A stretch of 64,000 nt of DNA from Leucobacter insecticola. Its GTDB lineage: Bacteria; Actinomycetota; Actinomycetes; Actinomycetales; Microbacteriaceae. The DNA lies in the NCBI RefSeq assembly GCF_011382965.1, contig NZ_CP049934.1, positions 992,001 through 1,056,000 on the forward strand, given 5' to 3'. Below, piece by piece: positions 26,502-35,163 of this stretch. The notes below the pieces were generated by a model. That model saw nothing but the letters and a program-made list of their open reading frames with translations, was not told the DNA's origin and ran no database searches. How positions within the stretch are numbered: the first letter of the stretch is position 1; each line of letters starts with the position of its first letter. The translations under genes were made by a program, and so were the position numbers.

Positions 26502-27790
26502 GTGAAGATCGTAGTCGTAGCAACCGGAAAGATCGGCCTGCCCCTCGCCACCCAGTACGCTTCAATGGGCATGAGGTGATCGGCGTTGACGTGAATCAGG
26601 CGCTGGTTGATTGCATCAATCGCGCTGAGGAGCCTTTTCCAGGTGAGGATGGCCTAGCGGAGAAGCTTGCCGAGCAGGTACCTGCTGGCATGCTCCGTGC
26701 GACTACGAATTATGCCGATGCAATCCCGAACGCGGATGCGGTCGTGCTCGTGGTTCCGCTCCTCGTTGATGAGCAGAGCGGTGAGCCGGATTTCGCATGG
26801 ATGGATTCTGCAACTCGATCGCTCGCGGAGCACCTCTCCCCCGGCACGCTCGTGTCATACGAGACAACACTTCCCGTGGGTACGACTCGGAATCGCTGGA
26901 AGCCGCTCATCGAAGATATTTCGGGCCTTCGTGAGGGTAGAGATTTTCACCTTGTGTTCTCGCCTGAGCGGGTACTCACTGGCCGTGTCTATGCTGACCT
27001 GAAAAAGTATCCCAAGCTTGTTGGCGGTCTTAGCGCTGAGGGCATTAGGCGGGCAACCGAGTTTTACGAGGCCGTATTGACGTTTGACCCACGTGACGAT
27101 CTACCCCGCCCGAACGGGGTGTGGGACATGGGGTCTGCCGAGGCCGCGGAGATGGCTAAGCTCGCGGAAACGACGTACCGTGACGTCAATATTGGACTCG
27201 CAAACCAGTTTGCGCGCTACTCGGACACCGTCGGCATCGATGTGTATCGAGTGATCGAAGCCTGCAACTCCCAACCGTTCAGTCATATCCACCGCCCCGG
27301 TATCGCGGTCGGTGGGCACTGCATTCCCGTGTACCCGCGCTTGTACCTGTCGACAGACCCAGACGCGGATATCGTGCGCACAGCGCGCGCCTACAACACA
27401 ACAATGCCTGAGTATCTGGTGGAGCGGGTTGAGCAGACCATCGGTGATCTGCAGGGACAGAGCGTGGTTGTACTCGGGGCTTCCTACAGGGGCGGCGTGA
27501 AGGAGACTGCGGTCTCAGGAGTCTTTCCGACGGTTGCAGCACTTGTTGCGCGTGGGGCCCGGGTTAGTGTGCATGACCCGCTGTTCAGCGACGCGGAACT
27601 TGCGGGGTTTGGGTTCTCAGCTCATGCCTTGGGAGATCCCGCAGACGTTGTGATCCTGCAGGCTGATCACGCTGAGTACTGTGAACTTAGCCCCGCAGAT
27701 TTTCCAGGTATCAAACTGTTTGCGGACGGTCGAAATGTGACGCCGCCGGAGAATTGGATTGGTGTTCCCCGCATCGTTATCGGCGGCTAG
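26502..27790 (+). CDS. wbpA: UDP-GlcNAc/ManNAc-type 6-dehydrogenase (WbpA/WecC-like), one apparent frameshift
   Basis: From GTG 26502 the frame reads K-I-V-V-V-A-T-G-K-I-G-L-P-L-A and breaks after S-M-G; adding one base to the G run 26567-26569 gives S-M-G-H-E-V-I-G-V-D-V-N, the normal NAD-binding fold. About 429 residues joined. Later motifs: Y-E-T-T-L-P-V-G-T near residue 120, F-S-P-E-R-V near 150, A-K-L-A-E-T-T-Y-R-D near 222, and G-G-H-C-I-P-V-Y-P near 269 with the catalytic cysteine. It oxidises C6 of a UDP-HexNAc to the uronate in two NAD-dependent steps. With the 2-epimerase, DegT aminotransferase and Gfo/Idh protein in this window it could make a diamino-uronate. GlcNAc versus ManNAc preference is open. 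Confidence 0.88.
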
Positions 27791-27877
27791 CGATTCAGCG
27801 ATTCCCTGAGGTGGAATCGATGAGCTGGGGCCTTCGCTTGCAGCTTTGTGTGCCCTGGTGCCCGGCCAGCAGCCTGC

Positions 27878-27921
27878 TTCCCTCACGTTCTTGTGTCACC
27901 CCACACAAGAACGTGAGGGGA
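27878..27921 (+). terminator. Long perfect hairpin downstream of the dehydrogenase
   Basis: The arms 27880-27896 and 27903-27919 are a perfect 17-bp inverted repeat (left arm CCCTCACGTTCTTGTGT) around a six-base loop CACCCC. It lies about 90 bases after the stop at 27790. The 3' flank lacks a T tract, so termination is uncertain; it could be an mRNA-end stabiliser. The 350-base gap 27791-28140 holds this hairpin, the leader below, and no gene. Confidence 0.55.
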
Positions 27922-28074
27922 TGTTCTTGTATCCGCGGACCAGCCCGTGGACCATGCGTTTGGACCACATGTGTATGTGATGTAACCCGGCTGTATGGCA
28001 ATCAGGGCCTCAAAGTTGAGCGTTTCCTGAGCATGTTGAAATAGTCCTTTTGCTGCGACTTTTCTCGGCTATAG

Positions 28075-28116
28075 CCTGAGCGAAAGACTCGCGGGTTCCA
28101 AAGGAAATCCCTTTTT
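28075..28116 (+). promoter_or_regulatory. Attenuator-like leader before the metalloprotease gene
   Basis: GGG-TTCC-AAA-GGAA-AT-CCC (28093-28111) followed by TTTTT (28112-28116) forms a terminator-like hairpin 24 bases before the ATG. Just upstream, CCTGAGCGA (28075-28083) can pair with TCGCGGG (28089-28095), using the same GGG, so the two folds exclude each other. A GAGAGGAAACA ribosome site follows. This is the layout of a transcription attenuator or riboswitch expression platform. I do not recognise a known aptamer. Confidence 0.5.
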
Positions 28117-28140
28117 GCCTCGCGATGAAGAGAGGAAACA

Positions 28141-31100
28141 ATGCACAAGAAAGTCGCGCTGACTTCATTCGTACTTGTGTCTTGTGCTGCCTTGGTGGTG
28201 TGGATCCCGGCCACCATCATTTTTGATTCAGCCGAGGGAAGTGTGAACGTGAATCCAGCGTCCACTCTCGCTGAACCGCTTGAGCGATCGAATAGCTCCG
28301 AGGCCGGAGGTGGTGTCCATGAGGACGGGTCCGCCGCGATCGCCGAGGTGGGGGCGCGCGAGCAGACGCTTGAAACGGCAGAGGCGCAAACGGAGACGAC
28401 ATGGTTCGCAGAGGATGCCAGAGTGTCGTCAGAGATGAAGCGCGAGCTTGATGCCTCTGCGCCCGCTGGGTCTGTGAAACAGCGCTACGTGGAGTTTGAT
28501 GCAGCATCCGCGCTCGCAACGTTACTGGGAACCAAAGCCCTGTACGCAGCGACTCCCGGAGAGCGCAAGGTCGTGGAGGCAGAAAAGTCGCTCACCGTGC
28601 AGACCTTCGGCGATACGCCGGTGACGATCAGGGTTGACGAGGTCGCTGTGACTCAGCCTCTCGAAGGTTCCTCTGCTCCAATGGTGGAGGTGCTGGGGAC
28701 ACGCTTCGACAATGGCGTTCAACGCAGCGCTTCCTTCGCGTTTGTGCCCGATGAAGCTGGAGATAGTTACACACTTCGTGGGCAGCTGGAAGGATCCACG
28801 TCTGCTCCCAGCACCATCGAACCAGCGAGTAACGGTGTGTATCGTGTGGACGAGATCGACGTCGACTCGCTTGAGCTCCCCGAAGACGGTGAAGACGCAA
28901 TCCCCGTGGAAGACGTTTTCGATGGAGACGAAAACGTCGAGGCTGATGCCGCCGCGGATTCTCAGCTGGACGTTGCAGGGGCCGCCCTGGCGGGTGCGAC
29001 CGCCACAACCGCCACTGACGGTCTATACAATATCGACCTGCTGGTGGGATACACCCACGGAACAGGGCCGAACATTGTTGCTGAAGTCGCCTCCCAGGTT
29101 TCTCAGACGAATCAGGCATTGCAGCGTTCGCAGGTGAATGCTCGCTTGGTTCTATTGGAAACGAGGGGCGTCGACCTCAACCAGTCCGTCGATATGCGGG
29201 CGGATCTGACCTCTATGGTTAGTGGCGATGGCCAGATGGCAGCGCTGCGCGATAGGCGCGAGAGTCTTGGCGCGGATCTGGTTGCGCTTGTCGTGCCAAA
29301 CGCAACGTCTGGCTCCTGTGGGATCGCCTATTTGCCGTCTCCGCAGGGGGCGTCGAAGTATGGCTATAGCGTGTCAGCAAAGCAGTGCTTTGCGAATCTG
29401 ACGATGCTTCACGAAATCGGTCACAACCTTGGTGCCAGTCACAATCACGAGGCGCTTTCTGGGCCGGCCCACCCGTTCAGTTACAGTGCTGGGCATGCCG
29501 TTCCAGGCGTTGCCCGCGACATTATGTCGTACGCGTGCTCAGGTGCCCCTTGCCCCAGGATCCCGCAGTTCAGCAACCCCAACGTGTCGTTTCTTGGTTT
29601 CCCGGCATACTCCTCGGGGTTGCCGGACGAAGCGACATCGCGAGAAGCTTCAATCAGATGGCACCGATCATCGCGAACTACCGCAGCCGTCCAAAGCCAT
29701 TGACTCCGGGGACACCGACAATCTCGGGCTCGTTCGTTGTTGGTTCGACATTGACGGCGAATGCTGGGGCATGGGGGCCCGCACCTGTGACGATTAGGTA
29801 TATGTGGCAGCGAAATGGGCTACCAATTCCTGGGCGACCCAGAAGACCTACGTGTTGCGGCCGGAGGACGGAGCGCAGAGCATTCGTTTGAAGGTCTTTG
29901 TGTCGAAGCCTGGGTACACGACGGCTCCTGGCTGGTCGGTTTCCGTTCAGGTAGCCGGAGTTTTCGCACCGAGGGTGCCTGTTATCGCTGGGATTGCTGA
30001 GCCGGGCAAGACGCTGACGGCGACTCCTGGGATGTGGGGTCCGGCCCCGGTCACGATGACGTATCAGTGGCGAGTGGATAATGTGCCAGTTTCTGGCGCG
30101 ACGGGTGCGACGTATGTGGTGAAGCCTGTTGATCTGGGGAAAACGATTACAGTGGTTGCTACCGCCAAGAAGACGGGGTACGTTGCAGCGACGAGCACAA
30201 GTGCTGGTCGGGTGGTGACGTTGCCGTTGCAGGCTGGATCGCCCAAGATTCTTGGTTCGTTGACTGTTGGTTCGACGTTGACGGCGGATGCTGGGGTTTG
30301 GGGTCCTGCCCGGTTGACATTGCGTATATGTGGCAGCGGAACGGGTTGCCGATTCCGGGCGAGACGCAGCAGACGTATGTGGTGAAGCCTGAGGATGCGT
30401 TGCAGGATATTCGGTTGAAGGTGTTTGTGTCGAAGCCTGGGTACACGACGACTCCTGGCTGGTCGGATTCTGCGCGAGTTGCAGGGGTGTTGATTCCTCA
30501 GACGCCTTCTGTGACTGGACCCGCTGAACCGGGAAAGACGTTGAATGCGCAGCCTGGCGCGTGGGGTCCGGCCCCGGTCACGATGTCGTATCAGTGGCGA
30601 GTTGACGGGGTGGCAATCTCTGGGGCGGTCGGGTCAAGCTATGTGGTGAAGCCCGCTGATCTGGGCAGGACAATCACGGTTACTGTTACCGGTAAGAAGG
30701 CAGGCTACGCGACTCAGAGTGGGGTTTCCGCTGGTCGGGTGGTGACGTTGCCGTTGCAGGCTGGATCGCCCAAGATTCTTGGTTCGTTGACTGTTGGTTC
30801 GACGTTGACGGCGGATGCTGGGGTTTGGGGTCCTGCCCCGGTTGACATTGCGTATATGTGGCAGCGGAACGGGTTGCCGATTCCGGGCGAGACGCAGCAG
30901 ACGTATGTGGTGAAGCCTGAGGATGCGTTGCAGGATATTCGGTTGAAGGTGTTTGTGTCGAAGCCTGGGTACACGACGACTCCTGGCTGGTCGGATTCTG
31001 CGCGAGTTGCAGGGGTGTTGATTCCTCAGACGCCTTCTGTGACTGGACCCGCTGAACCGGGAAAGACGTTGAATGCGCAGCCTGGCGCGTGGGGTCCGGC

Positions 31101-32135
31101 CCCGGTCACGATGTCGTATCAGTGGCGAGTTGACGGGGTGGCAATCTCTGGGGCGGTCGGGTCAAGCTATGTGGTGAAGCCCGCTGATCTGGGCAGGACA
31201 ATCACGGTTACTGTTACCGGTAAGAAGGCAGGCTACGCGACTCAGAGTGGGGTTTCCGCTGGTCGGGTGGTGACGTTGCCGTTGCAGGCTGGATCGCCCA
31301 AGATTCTTGGTTCGTTGACTGTTGGTTCGACGTTGACGGCGGATGCTGGGGTTTGGGGTCCTGCCCCGGTTGACATTGCGTATATGTGGCAGCGGAACGG
31401 GTTGCCGATTCCGGGCGAGACGCAGCAGACGTATGTGGTGAAGCCTGAGGATGCGTTGCAGGATATTCGGTTGAAGGTGTTTGTGTCGAAGCCTGGGTAC
31501 ACGACGACTCCTGGCTGGTCGGATTCTGCGCGAGTTGCAGGGGTGTTGATTCCTCAGACGCCTTCTGTGACTGGACCCGCTGAACCGGGAAAGACGTTGA
31601 ATGCGCAGCCTGGCGCGTGGGGTCCGGCCCCGGTCACGATGTCGTATCAGTGGCGAGTTGACGGGGTGGCAATCTCTGGGCGGTCGGGTCAAGCTATGTG
31701 GTGAAGCCCGCTGATCTGGGCAGGACAATCACGGTTACTGTTACCGGTAAGAAGGCAGGCTACGCGACTCAGAGTGGGGTTTCCGCTGGTCGGGTGGTGA
31801 CGTTGCCGTTGCAGGCTGGATCGCCCAAGATTCTTGGTTCGTTGACTGTTGGTTCGACGTTGACGGCGGATGCTGGGGTTTGGGGTCCTGCCCCGGTTGA
31901 CATTGCGTATATGTGGCAGCGGAACGGGTTGCCGATTCCGGGCGAGACGCAGCAGACGTATGTGGTGAAGCCTGAGGATGCGTTGCAGGATATTCGGTTG
32001 AAGGTGTTTGTGTCGAAGCCTGGGTACACGACGACTCCTGGCTGGTCGGATTCTGCGCGAGTTGCAGGGGTGTCGGATGCTGCTCTGCGGGGAGATGCCG
32101 GTGAGGATCGCGGCTCGGTCGATGTAGTTCCCTAG
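28141..32135 (+). CDS. Secreted reprolysin-like zinc metalloprotease with Ig-like repeats, four apparent frameshifts
   Basis: ATG 28141 has GAGAGGAAACA upstream. A hydrophobic export signal fills residues ~5-28. A pro-region runs to ~290. The protease domain contains L-H-E-I-G-H-N-L-G-A-S-H-N-H (zinc motif H-E-x-x-H-x-x-G-x-x-H, residues ~422-432) and D-I-M-S-Y-A with the Met-turn. After the protease come paired ~88-residue Ig-like units with V-G-S-T-L-T-A and W-G-P-A-P-V motifs. The frame slips at GGGG 29616-29619, GGG 29832-29834, CCC 30309-30311 and GGG 31678-31680; each needs one base, and for the last two the sibling repeats show the longer run. About 1,330 residues joined. Likely a cell-surface or secreted protease; substrate unknown. 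Confidence 0.82.
30232..32073 (+). repeat. 528-bp tandem repeat, 3.5 copies, in the metalloprotease gene
   Basis: Copies start at 30232, 30759 and 31287 with a partial copy 31814-32073. Two copies measure 527 bases because each lacks one base in a homopolymer (30309 and 31678). Otherwise they look identical. Each unit encodes 176 residues, two Ig-like modules. A diverged unit lies upstream (29703-30231). Confidence 0.93.
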
Positions 32136-32233
32136 CTCACATAACGCACTGCCATACAGCGGTACCGGAGTAGGATTGTGTGAGGTGTAAACCGACGAAT
32201 CCTCCGTAGCCCGGAGAGTAAGGACCAAACTCG

Positions 32234-33343
32234 ATGTCTGACTTCATTCCTGCCGCAAAGCCGATCATTGGTGACGAGGAGCGGGAGGCTGTCGACCGGG
32301 TGCTTCGATCCGGGATGATCGCGCAGGGCCCCGAGGTGGCCGCATTCGAGCGGGAGTTTGCTGAACATTTTGTTGGCGGTCGCGAGTCCGTCGCTGTGAA
32401 CTCCGGCACGAGTGGTCAGCACCTCGGCCTGCTCGCAGCTGGCGTCGGTCCCGGTGACGAGGTGATTGTGCCCTCGTTCACCTTTGCCGCGACAGGTAAC
32501 TCGGTCGCTCTGACAGGCGCGACTCCGGTATTCGTGGACATCGAGCCCAACTATTTCACCCTCGATCCCGAGGCCGTGCGGGCGGCAATTACGCCGCGCA
32601 CGAAGGGGATCATGCCCGTGCACCTGTACGGTCACCCGTTCCTTGTCGACCAGATCGAAGCGATTGCAAACGAACACGGTCTGGCGATCTATGAGGATGC
32701 GGCGCAGGCCCACGGAGCGAGCTGGAAGGGTCGCCGGGCTGGAACCTTCGGCGACTTCGCGATGTTCAGCCTCTATCCGACGAAAAACATGACCTCTGGT
32801 GAGGGCGGCATGGTGTCGTGCGCCACCGCTGAGATCGCCCGCAACATGCGACTTCTGCGTAACCAGGGCATGGAGAAGCAGTACGAGAACGAGGTTATCG
32901 GGTTTAATACCCGAATGACTGACATCCACGCCGCCATCGGCCGCGTGCAGTTGACCAAAGTGGATGCCTGGACCGCCCAGCGCCAGCGCAATGCTGCGGC
33001 TCTGAACGCTGGTCTCGGCGAGCTCGCGGGCGTGCAGATCCCGCTGGTCGCGGATGAGGCAGTGCACGTGTACCACCAGTACACGGTGCGGCTCGACGCC
33101 GGCGAGCGAGATCGGATCCACGTCGCCCTGCGCGAGGAGCACAACATTGGCTCGGGCGTCTACTACCCGATCCCTAACCATCGACTGCTCCCTCTCGCAA
33201 AGTTTGCGCCCGGTCTTGATTTGCCCGAAACTGAGCGGGCGGCGCGTGAAGTTCTTTCGCTGCCGGTGCACCCCTCCCTCGGGGAAGGCGACATCGAACG
33301 GATCGTCGCTGCCGTGGCAGCGACACTCAGGGCCGGCGCGTAA
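32234..33343 (+). CDS. DegT/DnrJ/EryC1-family PLP aminotransferase (WbpE/GnnB-like)
   Basis: A 369-residue protein from ATG 32234, AAGGA upstream. It starts I-P-A-A-K-P-I-I-G-D-E-E and has N-S-G-T-S-G-Q-H-L near residue 56, V-P-S-F-T-F-A-A-T near 79, Y-E-D-A-A-Q-A-H-G (Asp155, pyridine nitrogen) and Y-P-T-K-N-M-T-S-G-E-G-G with the PLP lysine at 184. The E-D-A-A-Q-A-H and T-K-N-M-T-S-G-E segments are typical of the WbpE group, which transfers an amino group from glutamate to C3 of a UDP-3-keto sugar. The matching 3-dehydrogenase would be the Gfo/Idh protein at 6239. It is followed after 15 bases by the PglK-like transporter. Confidence 0.92.
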   Translation: MSDFIPAAKPIIGDEEREAVDRVLRSGMIAQGPEVAAFEREFAEHFVGGRESVAVNSGTSGQHLGLLAAGVGPGDEVIVPSFTFAATGNSVALTGATPVFVDIEPNYFTLDPEAVRAAITPRTKGIMPVHLYGHPFLVDQIEAIANEHGLAIYEDAAQAHGASWKGRRAGTFGDFAMFSLYPTKNMTSGEGGMVSCATAEIARNMRLLRNQGMEKQYENEVIGFNTRMTDIHAAIGRVQLTKVDAWTAQRQRNAAALNAGLGELAGVQIPLVADEAVHVYHQYTVRLDAGERDRIHVALREEHNIGSGVYYPIPNHRLLPLAKFAPGLDLPETERAAREVLSLPVHPSLGEGDIERIVAAVAATLRAGA

Positions 33344-33358
33344 CCGCCCGCGGCGACG

Positions 33359-35152
33359 ATGAAGGCAATCTGGGAGACACTCCGAGCGCTCCTGCCCCTG
33401 CTGCCCGCGGGGGCCAGGCGCTATTTCTTCGGTTACATTATCGCTACGAGTTCGATTACGGCTCTTGACGCCATCGCGATGGCGTTGCTCGCCGTCATCA
33501 TCGGTCCTGCGATGACCGGCGGCACCCTGAGGGTCCCCATCATCGGCGAAATCGATATGGCGTTTGCGCCGCTCATGGCGCTCGTCGCCCTGCTATCCAT
33601 CATTCTCAAGTCGTTGCTCTCTGTGGTGTTGCACTGGTTCGCAACTCGGCGGTTTGCGAAGTTCGAGCAAGAGATTGGCGATCGTCTGTTCGCCGCGTAC
33701 ATCAATTCGAGCTGGGAAGAACGCTCGAAGCGAACCGTCGCTGAAATCACGCGTATTGCAGATGCGGGGATCGCCAACACGATGGCGGGCTTCATCTTGC
33801 CGATCGCGCGTGTGCCCAGCGCCTTTTTTACCTTCGTGTTGGTGCTCGCCGTGCTGGTGCTTTCGAACCCGCTGGTGTCGCTCATCGCGCTGGTGTATCT
33901 TTCGCTCGTTGCCTTGCTGGTGCATCGAGTTGTGACCAGGCGGGCGCTTGAAGCCGGTGAAGTGAACCTGATGTTCAGCTACAGGGTGGCGAACCTCATG
34001 ACTGAGATGCTTGACGCGCTGAAAGAGCTGAGCTTGCGAAACCGCCTGGGCGAGGTCGCAAACTTGGTTTCGACGAATCGTGCACGTGCCGTCCGCGCGC
34101 GAGCCAACGGCTCGTTCCTCGGCATTTTGCCAGGGTTTGCCTACGAGACCGCGCTTATCGGCGGCGTCATCTTGATCGGTGTCGCTTCTTTCGCGCAGGG
34201 GGGCATGCAAGCAGCGTTAGCGTCGATCGCGCTTTTTACTGCCACCGGGTTTCGGTTGATCCCGGCACTCACCGGGATGCAGGGCGGGCTCGTGCAGGGC
34301 TCGGCATCGATTCCTGCGGCTCGCGACGTGATTGGCGACCTGACCGCCACAGAGAGCGCGATGAAGTCTTCCGCGCCGCCGATGGATACCGCAGTGCTCG
34401 CGGAGTCACCACGCCGGCTCAGCCTGGATCAGGTCAAGTTTCGGTATCCCAACGCTACGGCCGACGTGATTCGCGGTATGTCGCTCGATATTCCGTTGGG
34501 CAGCTCGGTCGGTATTGTTGGCCCCTCTGGCGCTGGCAAATCCACGTTGATTGATATCATCCTCGGGCTGAGCCAGCCCTCCAATGGAACGATCACGCTC
34601 GATGGCGAACCCCTCAGCTCGGTCCTGCAGCAGTGGCGCGGCCGTGTCGGGTATGTGCCGCAACGGGTTGCACTCTTTGACGGTACGATCGCACAGAATG
34701 TTGCGCTCACCTGGGGTGACGATATCGATCGAGATCGCGTCATGAATGCCCTCGAGCGCGCCCAGCTGGGCGCCTTGGTTGCGGAGCGCGCCGGAGGCAT
34801 CGACGAACGTATTGGGGAGCGTGGGGTGTCGTTGTCGGGCGGACAGCAGCAGCGTCTCGGCATTGCGAGGGCGCTTTACACTGACCCGCTGGTGCTGGTG
34901 CTCGATGAGGCAACAAGTTCCCTTGACACCAAGACCGAAGACGAAGTAACCAAATCGATTCGGAGCCTGCAGGGCGAAGTCACCCTCATTTCGGTGGCCC
35001 ACCGGCTATCGACGATCAAGGATTACGACCAGGTCTGTTACCTCGATGACGGCGTGATCGCCGCGCACGGCACCTTCGCGCAGCTTGCCCGCCAGCATCC
35101 CGCGTTTGCCGAACAGGTGGCTCTCGCGGGCCTCGCGGGCGAACTCGAGTGA
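33359..35152 (+). CDS. ABC half-transporter, PglK/MsbA-like flippase (second copy)
   Basis: A 597-residue paralogue of the protein at 20985, sharing start, length and domain plan: six helices to ~residue 310, then Walker A G-P-S-G-A-G-K-S-T, Y-V-P-Q Q-loop, signature L-S-G-G-Q-Q-Q-R, Walker B V-L-V-L-D-E-A-T-S-S-L-D and V-A-H-R-L. It follows the DegT gene closely and so is probably in the same transcript. Two such flippases imply two lipid-linked substrates or a duplication with partial redundancy. It ends 11 bases before the convergent GT2 at 35164. Confidence 0.88.
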   Translation: MKAIWETLRALLPLLPAGARRYFFGYIIATSSITALDAIAMALLAVIIGPAMTGGTLRVPIIGEIDMAFAPLMALVALLSIILKSLLSVVLHWFATRRFAKFEQEIGDRLFAAYINSSWEERSKRTVAEITRIADAGIANTMAGFILPIARVPSAFFTFVLVLAVLVLSNPLVSLIALVYLSLVALLVHRVVTRRALEAGEVNLMFSYRVANLMTEMLDALKELSLRNRLGEVANLVSTNRARAVRARANGSFLGILPGFAYETALIGGVILIGVASFAQGGMQAALASIALFTATGFRLIPALTGMQGGLVQGSASIPAARDVIGDLTATESAMKSSAPPMDTAVLAESPRRLSLDQVKFRYPNATADVIRGMSLDIPLGSSVGIVGPSGAGKSTLIDIILGLSQPSNGTITLDGEPLSSVLQQWRGRVGYVPQRVALFDGTIAQNVALTWGDDIDRDRVMNALERAQLGALVAERAGGIDERIGERGVSLSGGQQQRLGIARALYTDPLVLVLDEATSSLDTKTEDEVTKSIRSLQGEVTLISVAHRLSTIKDYDQVCYLDDGVIAAHGTFAQLARQHPAFAEQVALAGLAGELE

Positions 35153-35163
35153 TCTCGTCGCTC

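Noticed and set aside
28020..28140. Known riboswitch (c-di-AMP, c-di-GMP, cobalamin, SAM, TPP)
   Set aside because: I could not match the consensus cores of these classes by eye; only the attenuator layout is reported.
28141..32135. Programmed frameshifting in the protease gene
   Set aside because: Four slips all lack one base in a homopolymer, and intact sibling copies exist; no slippery heptamer and structure was seen.
32132..33271. 379-codon open frame antisense to the DegT aminotransferase
   Set aside because: The plus-strand frame has all PLP motifs; the antisense frame is a shadow.
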